The notes below the pieces were generated by a model, which searched no databases, was not told the DNA's origin, and saw only the letters and a list, made by a program, of their open reading frames with translations. Positions 9,790 to 26,968 of a stretch of DNA of 64,000 nt are shown here, piece after piece. The position numbers and the translations under genes were made by a program. How positions within the stretch are numbered: position 1 is the stretch's first letter; each line of letters begins with the position of its first letter. The DNA is from Tilletiaria anomala UBC 951. Lineage: Eukaryota > Basidiomycota > Exobasidiomycetes > Georgefischeriales > Tilletiariaceae. The stretch spans positions 1 through 64,000 of the forward strand of contig NW_013547017.1 in the NCBI RefSeq assembly GCF_000711695.1, written 5' to 3'.

Positions 9790-11806
9790 TCATCGCCGCG
9801 TTGGGTTAATGATGTTGCTCGCGGCGGATAAAACGGCCTTTAGGCCTGCAGCGGTGATGTCGACGTCGATGCCGACGCCCCAGAAGCCAGTCGCCTTCCT
9901 GGCGCCGACGCGCTCGCTCTCGTCTGCGTCGACGAGCTCGACGTATGAGGCTGCTTGCGCCTTGGTCTTGCTGCCGCTGCGCTTGGTGTCGACAGCGGCA
10001 GCGCTGGGGATGGCGGCGCTGACACTGCTTACGGACGCGCCGCCGGCGATGAGCGAGGCTCGGTCGATGACATGCTCGCTGTACTCGCGCACGTTGGCCT
10101 GCACGCCGAATGCCTTCTCGAGCGCGTCGAGCAGCGCCGAGATGGCGCCGTTGCCGCTGCCGCGGAGCTTGTGCACCTGGCCGCCCTCGGCAATGTCGCC
10201 CTCGAACGTCAGCAGGCGCGGCGTCTCAGCGCCGGTACCAGCTGCGGAGAGCTCCTCGAGCATCGACGCGCTCAGGTCTGCCGGGAGCGCCTTAGCGGCG
10301 GAGAGCGTGAAGCTTCGCAGCGCAAAGCGCCCTTCATTCTTTCCCAGCTCCAACGACGGCAGGTGGTACGTCGTGGTAAAGGCGCGCGTGATATCCTCAG
10401 AAGTGATCTCCTTGCCGGTCCGGTCCGCAATCTCTTGGATCACTTGGTAGAATGCGATCTGCATCCGGCGCGGTAAGTCCAGGCCCAGTGCTTGCGCGAC
10501 AAGGTACGCGACACCGCCCTTGCCAGATTGCGAGTTGACGCGGATGACCGCCTCGTACGTCGCGCCGAGGTCGGCCGGGTCGATTGGTAGGTACGGAATG
10601 TCCCATACTGGATCACCTCTTGCCACACCCTCCTGGTGCACCACGAAGCCTTTCTTGATTGCATCCTGATGCGAGCCCGAGAAGGCGGTGAAGACGAGCT
10701 CACCGGCGTACGGATGCCGCGGGTGGACGGGGATGTCGTTGCAGCCCGACACGACGTCGACGATCGATTGGACATCGGACATATCCAGCGGGCCTGGTTG
10801 GATGCCCTGGCAGTATTGGTTCAGGGCGAGTGTGACAATGTCCACGTTACCCGTCCGCTCGCCATTGCCTAGCAGACACCCTTCAATGCGGTCCCCTCCG
10901 GCGAGCAAGCCCATCTCTGCTGCAGCGACTGCGCAGCCGCGGTCGTTGTGTGGATGCAGAGAAACGATGATTTCTTCGCGCTTACTGATGTGCGTGCAAA
11001 AGTACTCGATCTGGTCTGCGTAGTGATTTGGGGGGCCGATTTCGACCGTGGCGGGTAGGTTGAAGATGATCTTGTTCTCTTCGCTCGCGAGCCCCCACGC
11101 TTTCCGCACCTCCTCGCAGATCTCCACGGCAAAATCCATTTCGGTCTGGGTGAATGTCTCGGGCGAGTACTCGTACTTGAAGTTGGTCCCTCCGTTCTCG
11201 GGCTTGCTGTATTCGTCGACCAGCTCGCGGACAATCTTAGTGTGCTTGACGGCGAGGTCGATCGTTTGCTGCTGCGAGTTGCGAAAGACTACATTTCGGA
11301 AGAGGGATGAGGTGGCATTATACATGTGCATGATTACATTTTTGGCGCCCTTGATTGACTCGAAGGTCCGTCGGATGAGCTCCTCTCTAAAGGGGGAACG
11401 TATTGTAAGGTTTTAGCAGTGCAACCAGCTCAAGGCGGCAGCTTCGGGTTGGTGCTACGCTGACATACCTTGCTGGCGTCAAAACCTGAATGTAGACGTC
11501 GTCCGGGATCATATCATGCTCGATGATGTGCCTGACGAAGCCAAAGTCGGTATCGCTGCTGGAGGGGAACGCGACTTCGATCTCTTTGAAGCCGCACTCG
11601 ACGAGCTTGTTGAAGAAGCGCAGCTTCTGCTCGCCAGACATGGGCTTTACGAGGGCCTGGTTGCCGTCGCGCAGGTCTACACTGGTCCAGATGGGGCTAG
11701 TACGTTGCACACGGGTCGGCCATGTCCGGTTGGGCAGGTGGAGCGGGGTGTAGGGCCTGTACTTTTGCCCTGGCTCCATCGGCGGGCCGGCGAGTGCGCA
11801 CGGCAT
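9790..11806 (-). CDS. LEU4: 2-isopropylmalate synthase (first step of leucine synthesis)
   Basis: Condenses 2-ketoisovalerate with acetyl-CoA to 2-isopropylmalate. Two exons, 11806-11469 and 11386-9790, give 644 residues, close to yeast Leu4 (619). The TIM-barrel domain carries [38 protein letters not shown], the metal-binding [20 protein letters not shown] and [17 protein letters not shown], then [13 protein letters not shown] and [15 protein letters not shown]. The C-terminal third holds [14 protein letters not shown] and ends near [10 protein letters not shown], the LeuA regulatory domain that mediates leucine feedback in the family. The intron splits the R in LTPAR-EELIRR. The start at 11806 ([19 protein letters not shown]) gives no obvious mitochondrial presequence; an in-frame stop lies a little upstream, so a presequence would need another exon. 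Confidence 0.96.
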
Positions 11807-12447
11807 TTTGGGGGTTGGAGCTGGGACTGGGTTGATGAAGTTGTTTGAACCTCCTTAGCTTGCACCCGTAGCAGGCCTTATAGCTTTGAGTGCTGTACTG
11901 CAACGCCTCTCAACTTGCTGCTAGATGGATGTGTGGAAGAAGTTCTGCTGAGGTTCGAAGGATGGATGAAGGATGAAATGGAATGCCATCATCACCACAG
12001 TCCTCAGCGCTTAGACGCGGCCACTCGAACAAGTCCGCTCCCGGGGTGAGTCAACGTATTTGTCGCGCGGAAGTCCGGTATTATCATGAAGTGCTCATGG
12101 CTGCCCATTAGCAGACGAAGGAGCAACCCTAGTCTCAACCCCTAGAACTATAATAAATAATAAGCGAGAGGCTTTGTCCACACTCACTGAACCTCAATCC
12201 ATCTCTTCCATCGTCCCGCCTGCGCCTTGTACTCCACACGTTTGCATTCTCGTTGCGAAGCCAAATTCTCTCATCTGCGCCCCACACATAATACATGAGG
12301 TTTCGACGAATTGACAGCATCTTTCAGAGGGTCTAGCATAGGCGCGAAGCACCATTCGATCACTTTACCCATCTCAAAACCACAAGTCTACCGAATTCCA
12401 ACTGTCTTCGTGGTTTCCAACCTTTGAATTGTCTCCTAGTACAGGAG
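11807..12447. other. Promoter side of LEU4 and start of a gene-poor stretch
   Basis: About 640 nt. The first part should contain the LEU4 promoter. An A/T-rich element (ACTATAATAAATAATAAG, about 12147-12165) stands out. No convincing coding frame. Confidence 0.4.
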
Positions 12448-12792
12448 ATGGATCATTACCAACGGCATTGTTCAGTTTCAGATTCGCCACTTATGGAGCT
12501 TCAACCCTCCATTCAATCTGATTCAGGTATGTTCTCGATCTATAATGCAAACTTGACTCTCATCTAAGCCCTGTCTTCAGCCTTGAAAGGCCACCGGAGT
12601 GGCTTCGCCATATGCTTAAGGATTGTGCAGATGACCCATCATGGCAAGTACGAACCGCGCAATTGTGCCTTTCTCGCCGCTTCAAGCAGTTGTGGTCAAA
12701 ATTCTCCGTCCGGGACGATGAATCAAACAGCCTTCACTCCTCTTTGCAGTGTGATTCACTCAGATTCTGATTTGAAGCATCCCTCAAGATAG
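12448..12792 (+). CDS. Possible small two-exon gene, unknown
   Basis: An ATG at 12448 opens a 79-nt exon (MDHYQRHCSVSDSPLMELQP...), followed by a well-formed 54-nt intron (GTATGT at 12527, TTGACTCT branch-like site, CTGTCTTCAG ending at 12580) and a second exon to a TAG at 12792. The joined product has 96 residues in consistent phase. Against it: the second exon reads as more protein-like in another frame (PEWLRHMLKDCADDPSW), there is no recognised domain, and the setting is gene-poor. It could be a real small gene, a decayed gene or chance. Confidence 0.25.
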
Positions 12793-15700
12793 ATTGGGCC
12801 GCATTTGGTCGTCGATTCAAGATTGGAATCCATGACCAACAGCGTCCAGTGCCTCTCGTTGACGTGCTCCTGCAATGTCAATCGTTGGTATGGCGCTGCA
12901 AAACCATACCCCCCGCCTTGCAACGAAGGGCACACCCGGTTGAAGCGAACCGTCTGTACCGTTTGACGGTTTCATGAGGTTCGCGTAGACGGAGCTGAGC
13001 AATCTTAACACGCCAACCCCCGATCGATACCCTGTACTGGGCAGGCTTTGTCCCAGCGCCCATTGTGGGCCATCAGACATTACAGATACCTCTGCACTTT
13101 GCATTTTTGACCAATCGAGAACATTTTTTCGCTAACGTAGTATCACTATAGCACAACAAGCACAACATGGACAAATAATTTTTTACCTGACTCCTCTCTC
13201 GATTTAGTGGGTCTTTGCTCACTAATTCGGGGATAAAGACGTAGGCGAGCGCATATTGTTTGTTAATTCCGCACCAATCAGAAGGCAAGATCAAGCAAGG
13301 TGCCATGAACATGAATACTGACAATCTGTGTACGCCAAACAACAATTGTTATAAAATGCAGATCAGAAAAATGGAAGTCCCATTTTGGACCAGTACCTGT
13401 ATGGTGCTTGGGGTGCAGCCCAAAATGTCGAGAGGGTCCAGGCTGAAGCTTAACTCATGATATCATATGGACTTCACGTGTGGTGCGAAACTGGCGGTGA
13501 TAATGTATTTCCCTGTGTAGTCTGGACTCTCACTCCCCGCGGCGTCAGCTGCAGCTGACAACTTAGTGCACGTAGTCGTATCACCGCGATCTCGTTCTTC
13601 GATATGGACGATATGCGCAGACTTCTTGCATTTTCTCATTACTTCATCCCAACGGGAGTGTGCTTGGGTAGCTGTGATTCGTGCCTTAACGTGAGAGGTT
13701 ATTTGGACGCCGGTTCATGGAGAGCGGCATCAGTCACAAGACAATATTCAGCGTCGCTCAGGCAGCTTCGAGCCATGCCGTTGGCCCCCGAAACCCTTCA
13801 ATCTGGTGCCTCAATTCAAGGATCCCCTTTATTTTCAGCAATGGCGACCCAGCCCTATTCTAAAATGATCGTACTCACCCAGAAGGAGTAATTAGGCGCG
13901 CTTAGGGGGTAAGCACGCGTAAAATTCAACTCTGGGTACACCAGACAAAGTAACAAAATGATTGCGAGTCGTCAACTTAGGCGAACGACGGGAGAAGCGG
14001 GAAGATTCAACGGAGATACTACTTGCGACTGACATTTTTTTCGAGGATCTCATTCGCAACCACAGAATGGCTTGAGGGAGAAAATACTGAGCTTCTGTCA
14101 GCGTGTTTCTGAAGGTCATGCAAACCCTTTTGAGCTTGGTCCAATGTTTGATTCATAGACGCAATTCCCTCGCTTTCCATAATATTACGCACCGAGCATC
14201 GAATCCTCATACCTTTCGACCGGAATTATTATTCACAATGCTCAGTAATTGTATGCAACCTTCGCACAGAGCTCCACTTCGACGATACCAGTCTGCCGTA
14301 CCAGGAAATGCCTTGTGGGGTGGTTCTGGCTTCTTGGCATGGCCCCATATTAGCAGACCTAGAGTATCCATCGTTTCCCATGAAGACGCACTTGCAACCG
14401 TCCTTCCTCGGCAATGCTTGGACACCGGGAACGGAAGCCGTTGTGTTCAAGATACTGTTGAAGTCGTTGTCACGCCTCGCCTCTTCATTGAAGGTTCCTG
14501 CTTCTACCGTTCATGCCCCTTTCTATATTCCAAATTATCTTGGTGGTTGGGAGGGCCATTCCGATCTTCGCCAGTGAGTTACTAAAAGATGGCTAGAATT
14601 TTTGCAGAGCACAAAGGCATGGCTTCCAGGAGCGTCAATGTAAAGAATAAGGGAATGGTATCTACGTGTAGCTCTTTGTTGCTAAGCCGCAGCCACCTCT
14701 TGTTTCCGAAGTTGAGTATCAGATACGCCTCCCACATTAGCATGGTAGATATGGCATCATGTGAACAGGGATGGACAGGCCGATATTCTTGCAACCAAAA
14801 TCCTCGAAATGCTGCCGCTGGCTTCCAGTTACATGCTATTTCCAGCATGCCGAAGGCACATACGGGGTATACAACTAACATGCGAGTGGGAATGGGAAAA
14901 GCACCTCTATCCATGTCGATTCCTCAACCCCACACGCCACCTTTTATGCATCGCTGAACCATTTTCGAAGGAACCAATTTGTAGCATGTCAATCTTTCAA
15001 AGTCATGTTGCTCCATACATAGCTCTCGCAGGTCTGGCGAGGGACTAGTTCCGGAAGCCTGACGGACGAAGTGTTGTGCAAAGACTGGTCAAGAGAGTGA
15101 ATGGAAAGTCGCACACATAGTCATTCAGTAGTCCAGAACAAGATCATCAAAACAGCGTGCTAATTGGGTCGCTCATGAGCGTACATTGATCATTGCGTAC
15201 ATGTATGATGACCGGTGTTTCGTGCATAGTGACTTTTGTCGATCTGCCTCACCACGTCCACCTTCGAAGTTATGTCGGCGGTTCAGGCGGAGAGCAAGCG
15301 CGCGGACGCTGTGACGTTGCGGAGCATGGCCTGTTCGCAAGTGCGTTCAATTTCATGTATTTGATTGCGGCAGCTGGAAGCTCCGAAGTTTGAGAACTCT
15401 TCTAGTGACGCCTAACACCGCCTTTGGACAGAAGGCTCCTTCGACCTCTTCCTTTTGATCAATTTCAAGTGTATTTGTAGCCCCTGGACCCGGATTTATC
15501 ACTATAGTCTCCTATCCCCCATTTTCTGCGCGTAAAGAGTCATACATTTGGGGCTTGGACTGTGGCAATGTACTTGGCAAAAGATGGCGCTGACCACATA
15601 CTGTCTGTCCTCGGGCGGGCGATGACGGGCCAAAAGCTTGGAGCTTGCTGGAGGGAGCCAAAAATTACCCAAATTTTGAGGGTCTCAAGTTCACATCTTG

Positions 15701-16037
15701 GCTTGCCATGTTTTGGCACACTTGAAAGTTCAGGCTTGAATGTGCTCTTTCATCGCCAGTGCTCACCGTCAAGGAGAAGAAATAGGGAGGAGTATCCATC
15801 CTTAACTTTCTTGGACCTCGCTGTTGAGCTTCCACCCTGAAAGGAGGGCACAGAATAACAAGTGGAGTTGCACTTGCATTCAAAGCACTTCTGAGCAGCA
15901 ATGTAGCATCTTTATATGTACACAAAACGTCTCCGCTCATGAGCTCCCAGTCTCGAGAACTTTAGGCAACACGATGCGCCAAGAGTAAGTTGGAAATTGT
16001 AGTCCTACTTATTAAGGCCGTGATAAAGAGTTGGCCA
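12793..16037. other. Long stretch with no supported gene
   Basis: About 3.2 kb with lower GC than the gene regions and many short overlapping frames on both strands, none longer than about 160 codons and none with a motif I know. I see no long direct or inverted repeat by eye. It may be a decayed region, a long regulatory stretch or host for non-coding RNA; nothing in the sequence decides. Confidence 0.4.
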
Positions 16038-16406
16038 CTATAATGCTGCAATGGAAGCGATCACTGTATCCGTCCCATCAGGTAGTTCCACCGTCTCCCT
16101 GGTACCTTTCTCAACCTGACCTTCGACGTGCTCATTCGCTATGAGCGCATCTTTCGCTTTGGACACACGTGGGTCTTCACAGGAAGGATGAGGGCCGGGA
16201 GTCGCGCGCTTCACAATCTGCAAAGAGTGCAATTCGATGACATCGGCTGCAGATATGGTGCTCCCGGCAGCCAACTGCGATAGAAGCACGGGACCTGCGA
16301 AAGATGGAATCACCCTGCGAAGACTTGTACGTTGCCAATTTAACGTTGAGATGGATTGTGCCGGTGACAAAAGAAGTCCAAGTCCATGCATCCATATTGC
16401 CTTCAT
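16038..16406 (-). CDS. Possible small secreted protein with a Kex2-like site
   Basis: A single-frame product of 122 residues starts with MKAIWMHGLGLLLSPAQSIS, which resembles a short signal peptide, though its hydrophobic core is brief. A KR pair (QIVKRATPGPHPSCEDP) precedes an acidic C-terminal part with a single Cys, ending DTVIASIAAL. The last 60 residues look coding by composition; the first half less so and might include a short intron. No family recognised. It lies alone in a gene-poor stretch, as effector-like genes often do, but a chance frame cannot be excluded. Confidence 0.28.
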   Translation of the reverse strand: MKAIWMHGLGLLLSPAQSISTLNWQRTSLRRVIPSFAGPVLLSQLAAGSTISAADVIELHSLQIVKRATPGPHPSCEDPRVSKAKDALIANEHVEGQVEKGTRETVELPDGTDTVIASIAAL

Positions 16407-18243
16407 CCTGAAATGGGCTGCGCCAAGGGGAGGTGGAAAGCCCTGTGGCCGGAACTCAGGGCATGGATCTCGACTTTTGAGGTCCCGCTTCCCCTTTGCA
16501 CAATCTAAGTTTCGGCCTGATCTGTGCTATTCACATGCACGCCTTCTCCACAACATTCTGGTGGGAGGTCTCATACCAAGGGGCAATATACATCTCATGC
16601 AGCATTTACTGGTGGTATTGACTGGTATCGTCCAAGCGGGTCGAGAATATTACGCACCAGTATCGGCTGCATTAAACGATAATGGACGAAACAAAGCAGG
16701 GATTTTAGACATCAAAATTACGTCAGTAGGGGCGCCATTAGCCCAATGTTCGCGTCTGCGAAGCAAATGGAGGACCGGAAAGCCGAAGGGTTTGCATCTC
16801 CTTCAAGGATTTGAGGGCAAAACGACAGACTCTCCTCACCTACGCCCTCCCGTGGAGGCGAATTAGACACTTTAAATAGTATCTGATGCGCAGGAGAGAA
16901 ATGTGCCCTTTCCTCGCGCTTGTCCTGCACACGCCCGAGCTTGGGTCTTGCCACTGCATTAAGATCCTGTGTCTCGTACACCCAAAGCTGACCAGAACGA
17001 CCAAAAACCCCTTCCGCCTCCCCAATTATTTTTTCTGGGTTATCGCTGTCCCCCATATATCATCCCCAGACGCCATTGAGTACCGAAAATTCGAGCTGTG
17101 AATTCAGGGGCAGAGTAGAGCGTGTTTGGGGCCAACAGCATGGCTGGAAGCTGCCGGAGCAAGGGCAGATTGTAACTTGATGAAGCTAGTGGTCATGCGG
17201 CCCCCGCATGATGGTCGTGCTGCAAGAAGTGCAGTTATCCATGCGAAATTCCGGTTGTAACAAGCAAGGATATTCAGCCATAATAGTAGCGAGCTGCGAC
17301 CGGCGGGATCGAGCTTCTGGATTTGAGGCGCCTTAGTGGAGAGGAGCGAGCAAGGTGGTTTCATGGATAGTACGATTTCTCCGAAGCGCAAGTAGGGTTA
17401 TTCCACTTTTGACTTCATTCGCTTCTTTTTCTGCGCTGGAGGGCGCTGGTACTCCCTCACCGCACGCTGATCGTTGCTGCAAGTACAAGTCATGTGTGCA
17501 AGGACACTGCTAGTCAGATCCATGATGTCAATCAATAGAATATTGATGATGCAGAAGTTGTATATTGAGGAGTGCGCAGAGAGGAGAGCCTGGGTTTTGG
17601 AAACATCGAACTTCGAAGCCGATGGCCTTGATTTTTGTAACTCACGCTGGTATGAGTTTTGCTCGGAGCTCGTTGGACTAAGATGTCCAATTCGGTCAAC
17701 TCTCGAAACGAAGACATGGGTTTTTTGATCTACGCGTCTGACGAGCTCGTTCAGTCGTCTCGCCTCCCCCTCGTATTCGACTGTCTATGCAATGCGGGCA
17801 GCATGGTAACCCATCAAGGAAGTACACAGACTTCGAGCGTCAAGGCAACCTGAAGCTACAAACACACGACTTGCTAAAAGCCACATTCAATCGATTGTTG
17901 ACGATGGCTCCCTCGTTCTCATCGATGTCGTGGACTCTTGGGCCATTAGGCGGCGGGCTTTGGGGCTAGGCTGCAGTCGGCCGCGGAATGAGTCCTTTTC
18001 AAGACGGCATCAACTGACACTCGAGGGAGTTTAATTAGGGTTGGTGTACCCCACCTATAGAGAGATTTGCACGTGGCGCGTCTGTCCAGACCAAGGCAGA
18101 GTACATACCGTGTCACACCACACCACCACTTCGTCCCTACCAAGAGTATGGCATTGTAGTCTGCTTGTCTCCAGCTCTCGACTGACAGTCATCTCCTTGG
18201 TATCGACGCCGCTCGGCATACAGCCTCCGGTAATGACGCACTG
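16407..18243. other. Intergenic region upstream of the MYST gene
   Basis: About 1.8 kb with no supported gene. The right end should be the promoter and leader of the acetyltransferase gene that starts at 18244. Confidence 0.4.
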
Positions 18244-22955
<4,712 letters not shown>

Positions 22956-23218
22956 GACAGATGTATAGAGCCACTAGCAAGTGCATTCTTGTGTCTGATC
23001 ATTGCAAAAGAATCTGACCTGTAAAAAATAGGAGCTATCGGGCCACAGGCTAGCTGGAGCTCCATGAGCTTGCCGTGATGGTGCGCATGGGTAAAAAGCA
23101 ATTGAAGGTTGACTTTGAAGAATTAACTCTAGATCGTAAATGTAACAAGGACGGTTGTCCCCTGGTAGTCCATTCTACTCGATGAGGGAAAATGCGGTTG
23201 ATCAATGTTGAGTTGGCA

Positions 23219-24322
23219 CTACTCTGTGTGTCTGAACATTGCATTCCTGTAATACGAACGGTGCGAGCCAGAGTGAGACGGCCTGTTGTGTGTGTAACGC
23301 TCGAAGTCGCACGCTGTAGCGTTGATTACGGGTGGAAGTGGATCGTATGGCCATGACATCGGGCCCGCATGTGCGCCGAGTCCAGCGTGCATACCTGACA
23401 TGCTTAGGGACAGGTGATTCGGAGTGAGCTGAGGCTTCAGCATTGGCATTGTGGTCGACGGTGAAAAGGACGATAGTAGCGACACGTGAACATTGTCGAA
23501 GCCGGCAGTGCTGTGTGCGCTGTAAGGACTGCCGGGCAGCGAGCTGAACGGGCTATCTGTACTGAAGGCGCCTCCTGGGCTGGTTACGGTCGAGTCGCTG
23601 CTGCCACTGGATTCGAAACCGTTGGTCAAGGCCGGTAATATGCTGGAGGCGCCGAATGTTGTGTCACGAGCGATGCCCGTGCGAGCTTGCATTGCCAGCG
23701 CTGACGGGCTAATGGGAAAGGCTGAGTCGAAGGAGGCGTCCGACACCTTTTCCTTGCGCTTCAACTTCAGTGCTTCCTCACTGAGCAGGGCTGAATGGCT
23801 TCGGCGGGAGTGCTTGGTAAGCGTTGTCTTACGGCAGAAAGCCTTGCCGCAGCCATCGACCAAGCAACGGTAGGGGCGGCGTCCAAAGTGGACCCGACGG
23901 TGACGAGCCAAGGAGCTCGAGTCGGAGAAGGCCTTGTTGCATGTGTCGCAAACGTGTGGTTTCTCGCCTGTGTGGGTCCTGATGTGCACCATGCACGCCG
24001 ACTTTTGAATGAACGACTTGCCACAAGAGGCTATAGGACAGCTGTACGGGCGGTCGTCATTGTGAATGCGTGCATGCTGCAAGAAAAGAAATGTCACGGC
24101 CCGTTGGTCCCTCATGAAGAGATAAGCATTCACCCACTCTGACCAAATCCGACCGCCGAGCGAAAGCCTTGGAACATCCTGCGAAGGCGCATTGGAAGGG
24201 CCGATGCTCCAGCCGATAGTCGTCGTGAACAAGTTCTGGAGACAAAGATTGCGCAGCTCCCGCATCAGTGGCTCAGAAGCCTTGCTTAACCGGACACACG
24301 AGCACTCACCCAGGATGTCCAT
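23219..24322 (-). CDS. C2H2 zinc-finger transcription factor with four fingers
   Basis: Three exons (24322-24310, 24235-24138, 24076-23219) give 322 residues in consistent phase; the first coding exon is only 13 nt (MDIL and one base). Four C2H2 fingers stand at the N-terminus: CAFAGCSKAFARRSDLVRH (split by intron 2), CPIASCGKSFIQKSACMVH, CDTCNKAFSDSSSLARH and CLVDGCGKAFCRKTTLTKH. The linkers (HTGEKPH, NDDRPYS, FGRRPYR) are of the DNA-binding type. The rest is Ser/Pro-rich and likely disordered, as in activation or repression regions. It should be a nuclear DNA-binding regulator; targets unknown. An in-frame upstream Met before 24322 would add a poorly conserved leader. The gene is convergent with the MYST gene, with only 263 nt between stops. 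Confidence 0.85.
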   Translation of the reverse strand: MDILGECSCVRLSKASEPLMRELRNLCLQNLFTTTIGWSIGPSNAPSQDVPRLSLGGRIWSEWVNAYLFMRDQRAVTFLFLQHARIHNDDRPYSCPIASCGKSFIQKSACMVHIRTHTGEKPHVCDTCNKAFSDSSSLARHRRVHFGRRPYRCLVDGCGKAFCRKTTLTKHSRRSHSALLSEEALKLKRKEKVSDASFDSAFPISPSALAMQARTGIARDTTFGASSILPALTNGFESSGSSDSTVTSPGGAFSTDSPFSSLPGSPYSAHSTAGFDNVHVSLLSSFSPSTTMPMLKPQLTPNHLSLSMSGMHAGLGAHAGPMSWPYDPLPPVINATACDFERYTHNRPSHSGSHRSYYRNAMFRHTE

Positions 24323-26968
24323 AGTCGACGTAATGGACAGGGTCTTCGCTTGGAAAATGAAACTGAGGTGTGAAAACAAGCTCTGTGGAGCTGGGCGGGG
24401 ATTTTCGAGTATGCTGGAAGCAAGTCGCTGACTCTTAAGTAGCATGTCCTTCCTTCCCGCCACGAACACACATTTTGTCAAGGGTCACAGGTTGGCTTTT
24501 GTTAGATGAAGTACTGCTCGCTTTGACCCATCTCGAAGCGTTGAGCAGAGTAGAGCGAGGGTGTCAGCGAGCAGGGCGCAAATATAAAGCTCGCCAGTCA
24601 CAACCGTCCTTGTGTTGCGATCGTCCAATGCCTGGAGTCGTGGCACCAATTCATCGGTGCCCTCGCTTGCCTTCATGGCCCAGGACTCCGAGGACTGTGC
24701 TTTCTTGACCGATGGAAGGGCTTGTGACTAAATTTAATTTTCGAAATGCCGCTCGGTATGCATTCGCAATTCGTCATGTCAATGTTGTAGATCAGACGCT
24801 GTGCGCCTATATTCTGGACCCTGCCACACATCCTTTGAGCCTAGCGTCCGCCCTGAGCGCCTGAGCACCTGTTGACATCGTCGTCCACAGAAATGAGTCG
24901 GGGAATCAGCCACCCAACTTGAAAGCTCGTAAAGGGGCACGTACGTACTGATAGCTGCTGACAGGGCAGCGAAAGGCCAGGCGGAGGTGGTTCATTGCAT
25001 CGAAATGTTCACACGTGTCAGCCGTATGAGTGGCGGCACAGCGGCCAGAAATCACAAGGGTCATAAACAAATAGATTCGCTTCGTTGGTGACAATGGCGA
25101 CCTTGCAGCAACTCTGTGAAACCCTCGCCTTTGTTCAAGCAGCGATCAGGCAAAATGAGGTCCGTGCGACTATCGCTTTTCAATTTTGTTGATGCGACGC
25201 ATAGGGACTCGGATTCACAAGTAACTGTGGATCGCCACCCACTGCCACCAGAGACAGTGACTGGAAACGAAAGATTGCCAACGAGCAATAATGTCAGTCG
25301 TCGTCAGATACTTCTCGGTGAGCAGGACGAGCTGCGTGATCGGCTCGTACAACAATGAAGATTACATTGCGCCCAATTCCCGTACCATGCGACTTGAGTA
25401 GGCGTTGACATATGTGGGTGCACATAGGGCTTCACTCAGTAAGGTGGGTGCGGAACGGAAGCTTGGCATTAGTTGATCAAAGATAACATCGAATGGCTTG
25501 GGTCCTAGAGCAGCGAACGTCGAAGCACACGTGTTGGGGAACCAGCCTCGCTCCCACCGCCCTTTGATTATTCTGCAGTGTGATCGCAGGCGCAATATAA
25601 ATTCCCCATCCAAGAATCGGGGAAGAATTCTAGCTGCTGCAGGTCCATGTGAAAGCTGCCACGTAGCTGGGTCCAGAGAGGTATGCAGTTTCCCAGAGGA
25701 TGGCCCGTGGCGAGTGCCTTGTTCGTCCGGCTCTGACACCAAGGACAACCCGAGAAGTGGGAGGCAGGAATTTCCAATAGGTAATCGTAGCTAAAACGAG
25801 GATGGACTTCTGTCATTTCATATTCATACGCGCGGTCAGATCCCCTCCCTCCCACGTCTCTGTCCTGTCCTAAAAGGGCATAACATGGTACGGCTGTACT
25901 GCAATCGTCGTCGCCTTAGACACACCATTGACAGGACGGCAACGTGCTGCGGGCAAAAATTGCCCAGCGACGGTCTTGCTGCTAGGCAGAGAAGGCATCA
26001 TGATCTTCGGGGAGAGCGCCGGGTGCCCTTCAGAGGTTCTACAGGTACGCGGTATATAAAAAAACACCTGCAACGCCAAAAATGACTTGATTGAACATAT
26101 GAGATCGTTTTAGTTTGGAGCCGATTTGCTGCCGAAGGCACGAGCGGGCGCGCAATTAGCGTCGCCCCAGGGTAAGCAGCTCCTTTTCGGTAGCCTTCGC
26201 CGGGCTCATCGCTGGGGCCATGCACTGACAGACTAGTGAGCAACTCGTTATTTCGACCTAGAAACGGGCATCGATGGCTGATGCTCAGGAACTGATCAGA
26301 GCAGGTAGCGGGTGGTACCAATGCACGAGGCGGGGAAGAGAAGCAAGGTCAATCAAGAAGTGCGTTGTCGGAACAGCGATGAATCTCTAAAGTGACGGTC
26401 AGAGCCGACATTGAGACGTCGGAGTGGCGCTCGAGCTACATAACAAGCAGCACGAGCTCCACAGGTCCACAGAGGCTCATACATGTGTTCACCACCTACA
26501 TGTAGATTGAAATGGCTGCTTGCAGCTTGGGCAAGAGGGCTTGATCGAGGTCTGATATTCAGAACCCAAGCTTGTTTCCGTCTGCCATTCAGCATTCTCA
26601 TTGTCAGTATCGTCAGCTCTCCCTATAGGGAAAAACATAGACAATCTGAACCCTCAGTGATGGTAAGGTTGAAACACCGGTCGGGCGCTAAGGCCGTCCG
26701 GGGCGGTTACATGTTAGCAGCGCCGCATTCAGATCCATCAACCGAGGCGAAAGGCCGTATAGATAAGCGATATGAAGTAACCGGCAACGTTCGCCTTGCG
26801 CAGCATTCTTGATTTTTACATAGACAGGCACCACACAAGCAGGACGTCGAACTTTTCGCTGGCAATGAACGATGACATTGCATGCTGGCGCTCCTGAGAG
26901 AAACCAAGAGCTCGTGTCCACAAAATCGCTGATTTTCTAGTCCTTCAGCTGGACGCCAGGTGCGGACC
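24323..26968. other. Intergenic region, 2.6 kb
   Basis: Lies between the start of the zinc-finger gene and the stop of the STRAP-type gene, both on the minus strand. Frames of up to 128 codons exist on both strands but overlap and show no motif. A TATATAAAAAAA element at about 26051-26062 (+) has no gene model behind it. Should contain the promoter of the zinc-finger gene. Confidence 0.4.

Noticed and set aside
9665-10450. 261-codon frame on the plus strand opposite LEU4
   Set aside because: It is a mirror of the coding strand of a sure gene, with no motif and no start context.
12817-13104. Minus-strand word GYRSGVGVL that resembles a motif in Copia-type polyproteins
   Set aside because: Only one short word matches; the flanking frame shows none of the expected neighbours and no terminal repeats are visible. 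Not reported as an element.
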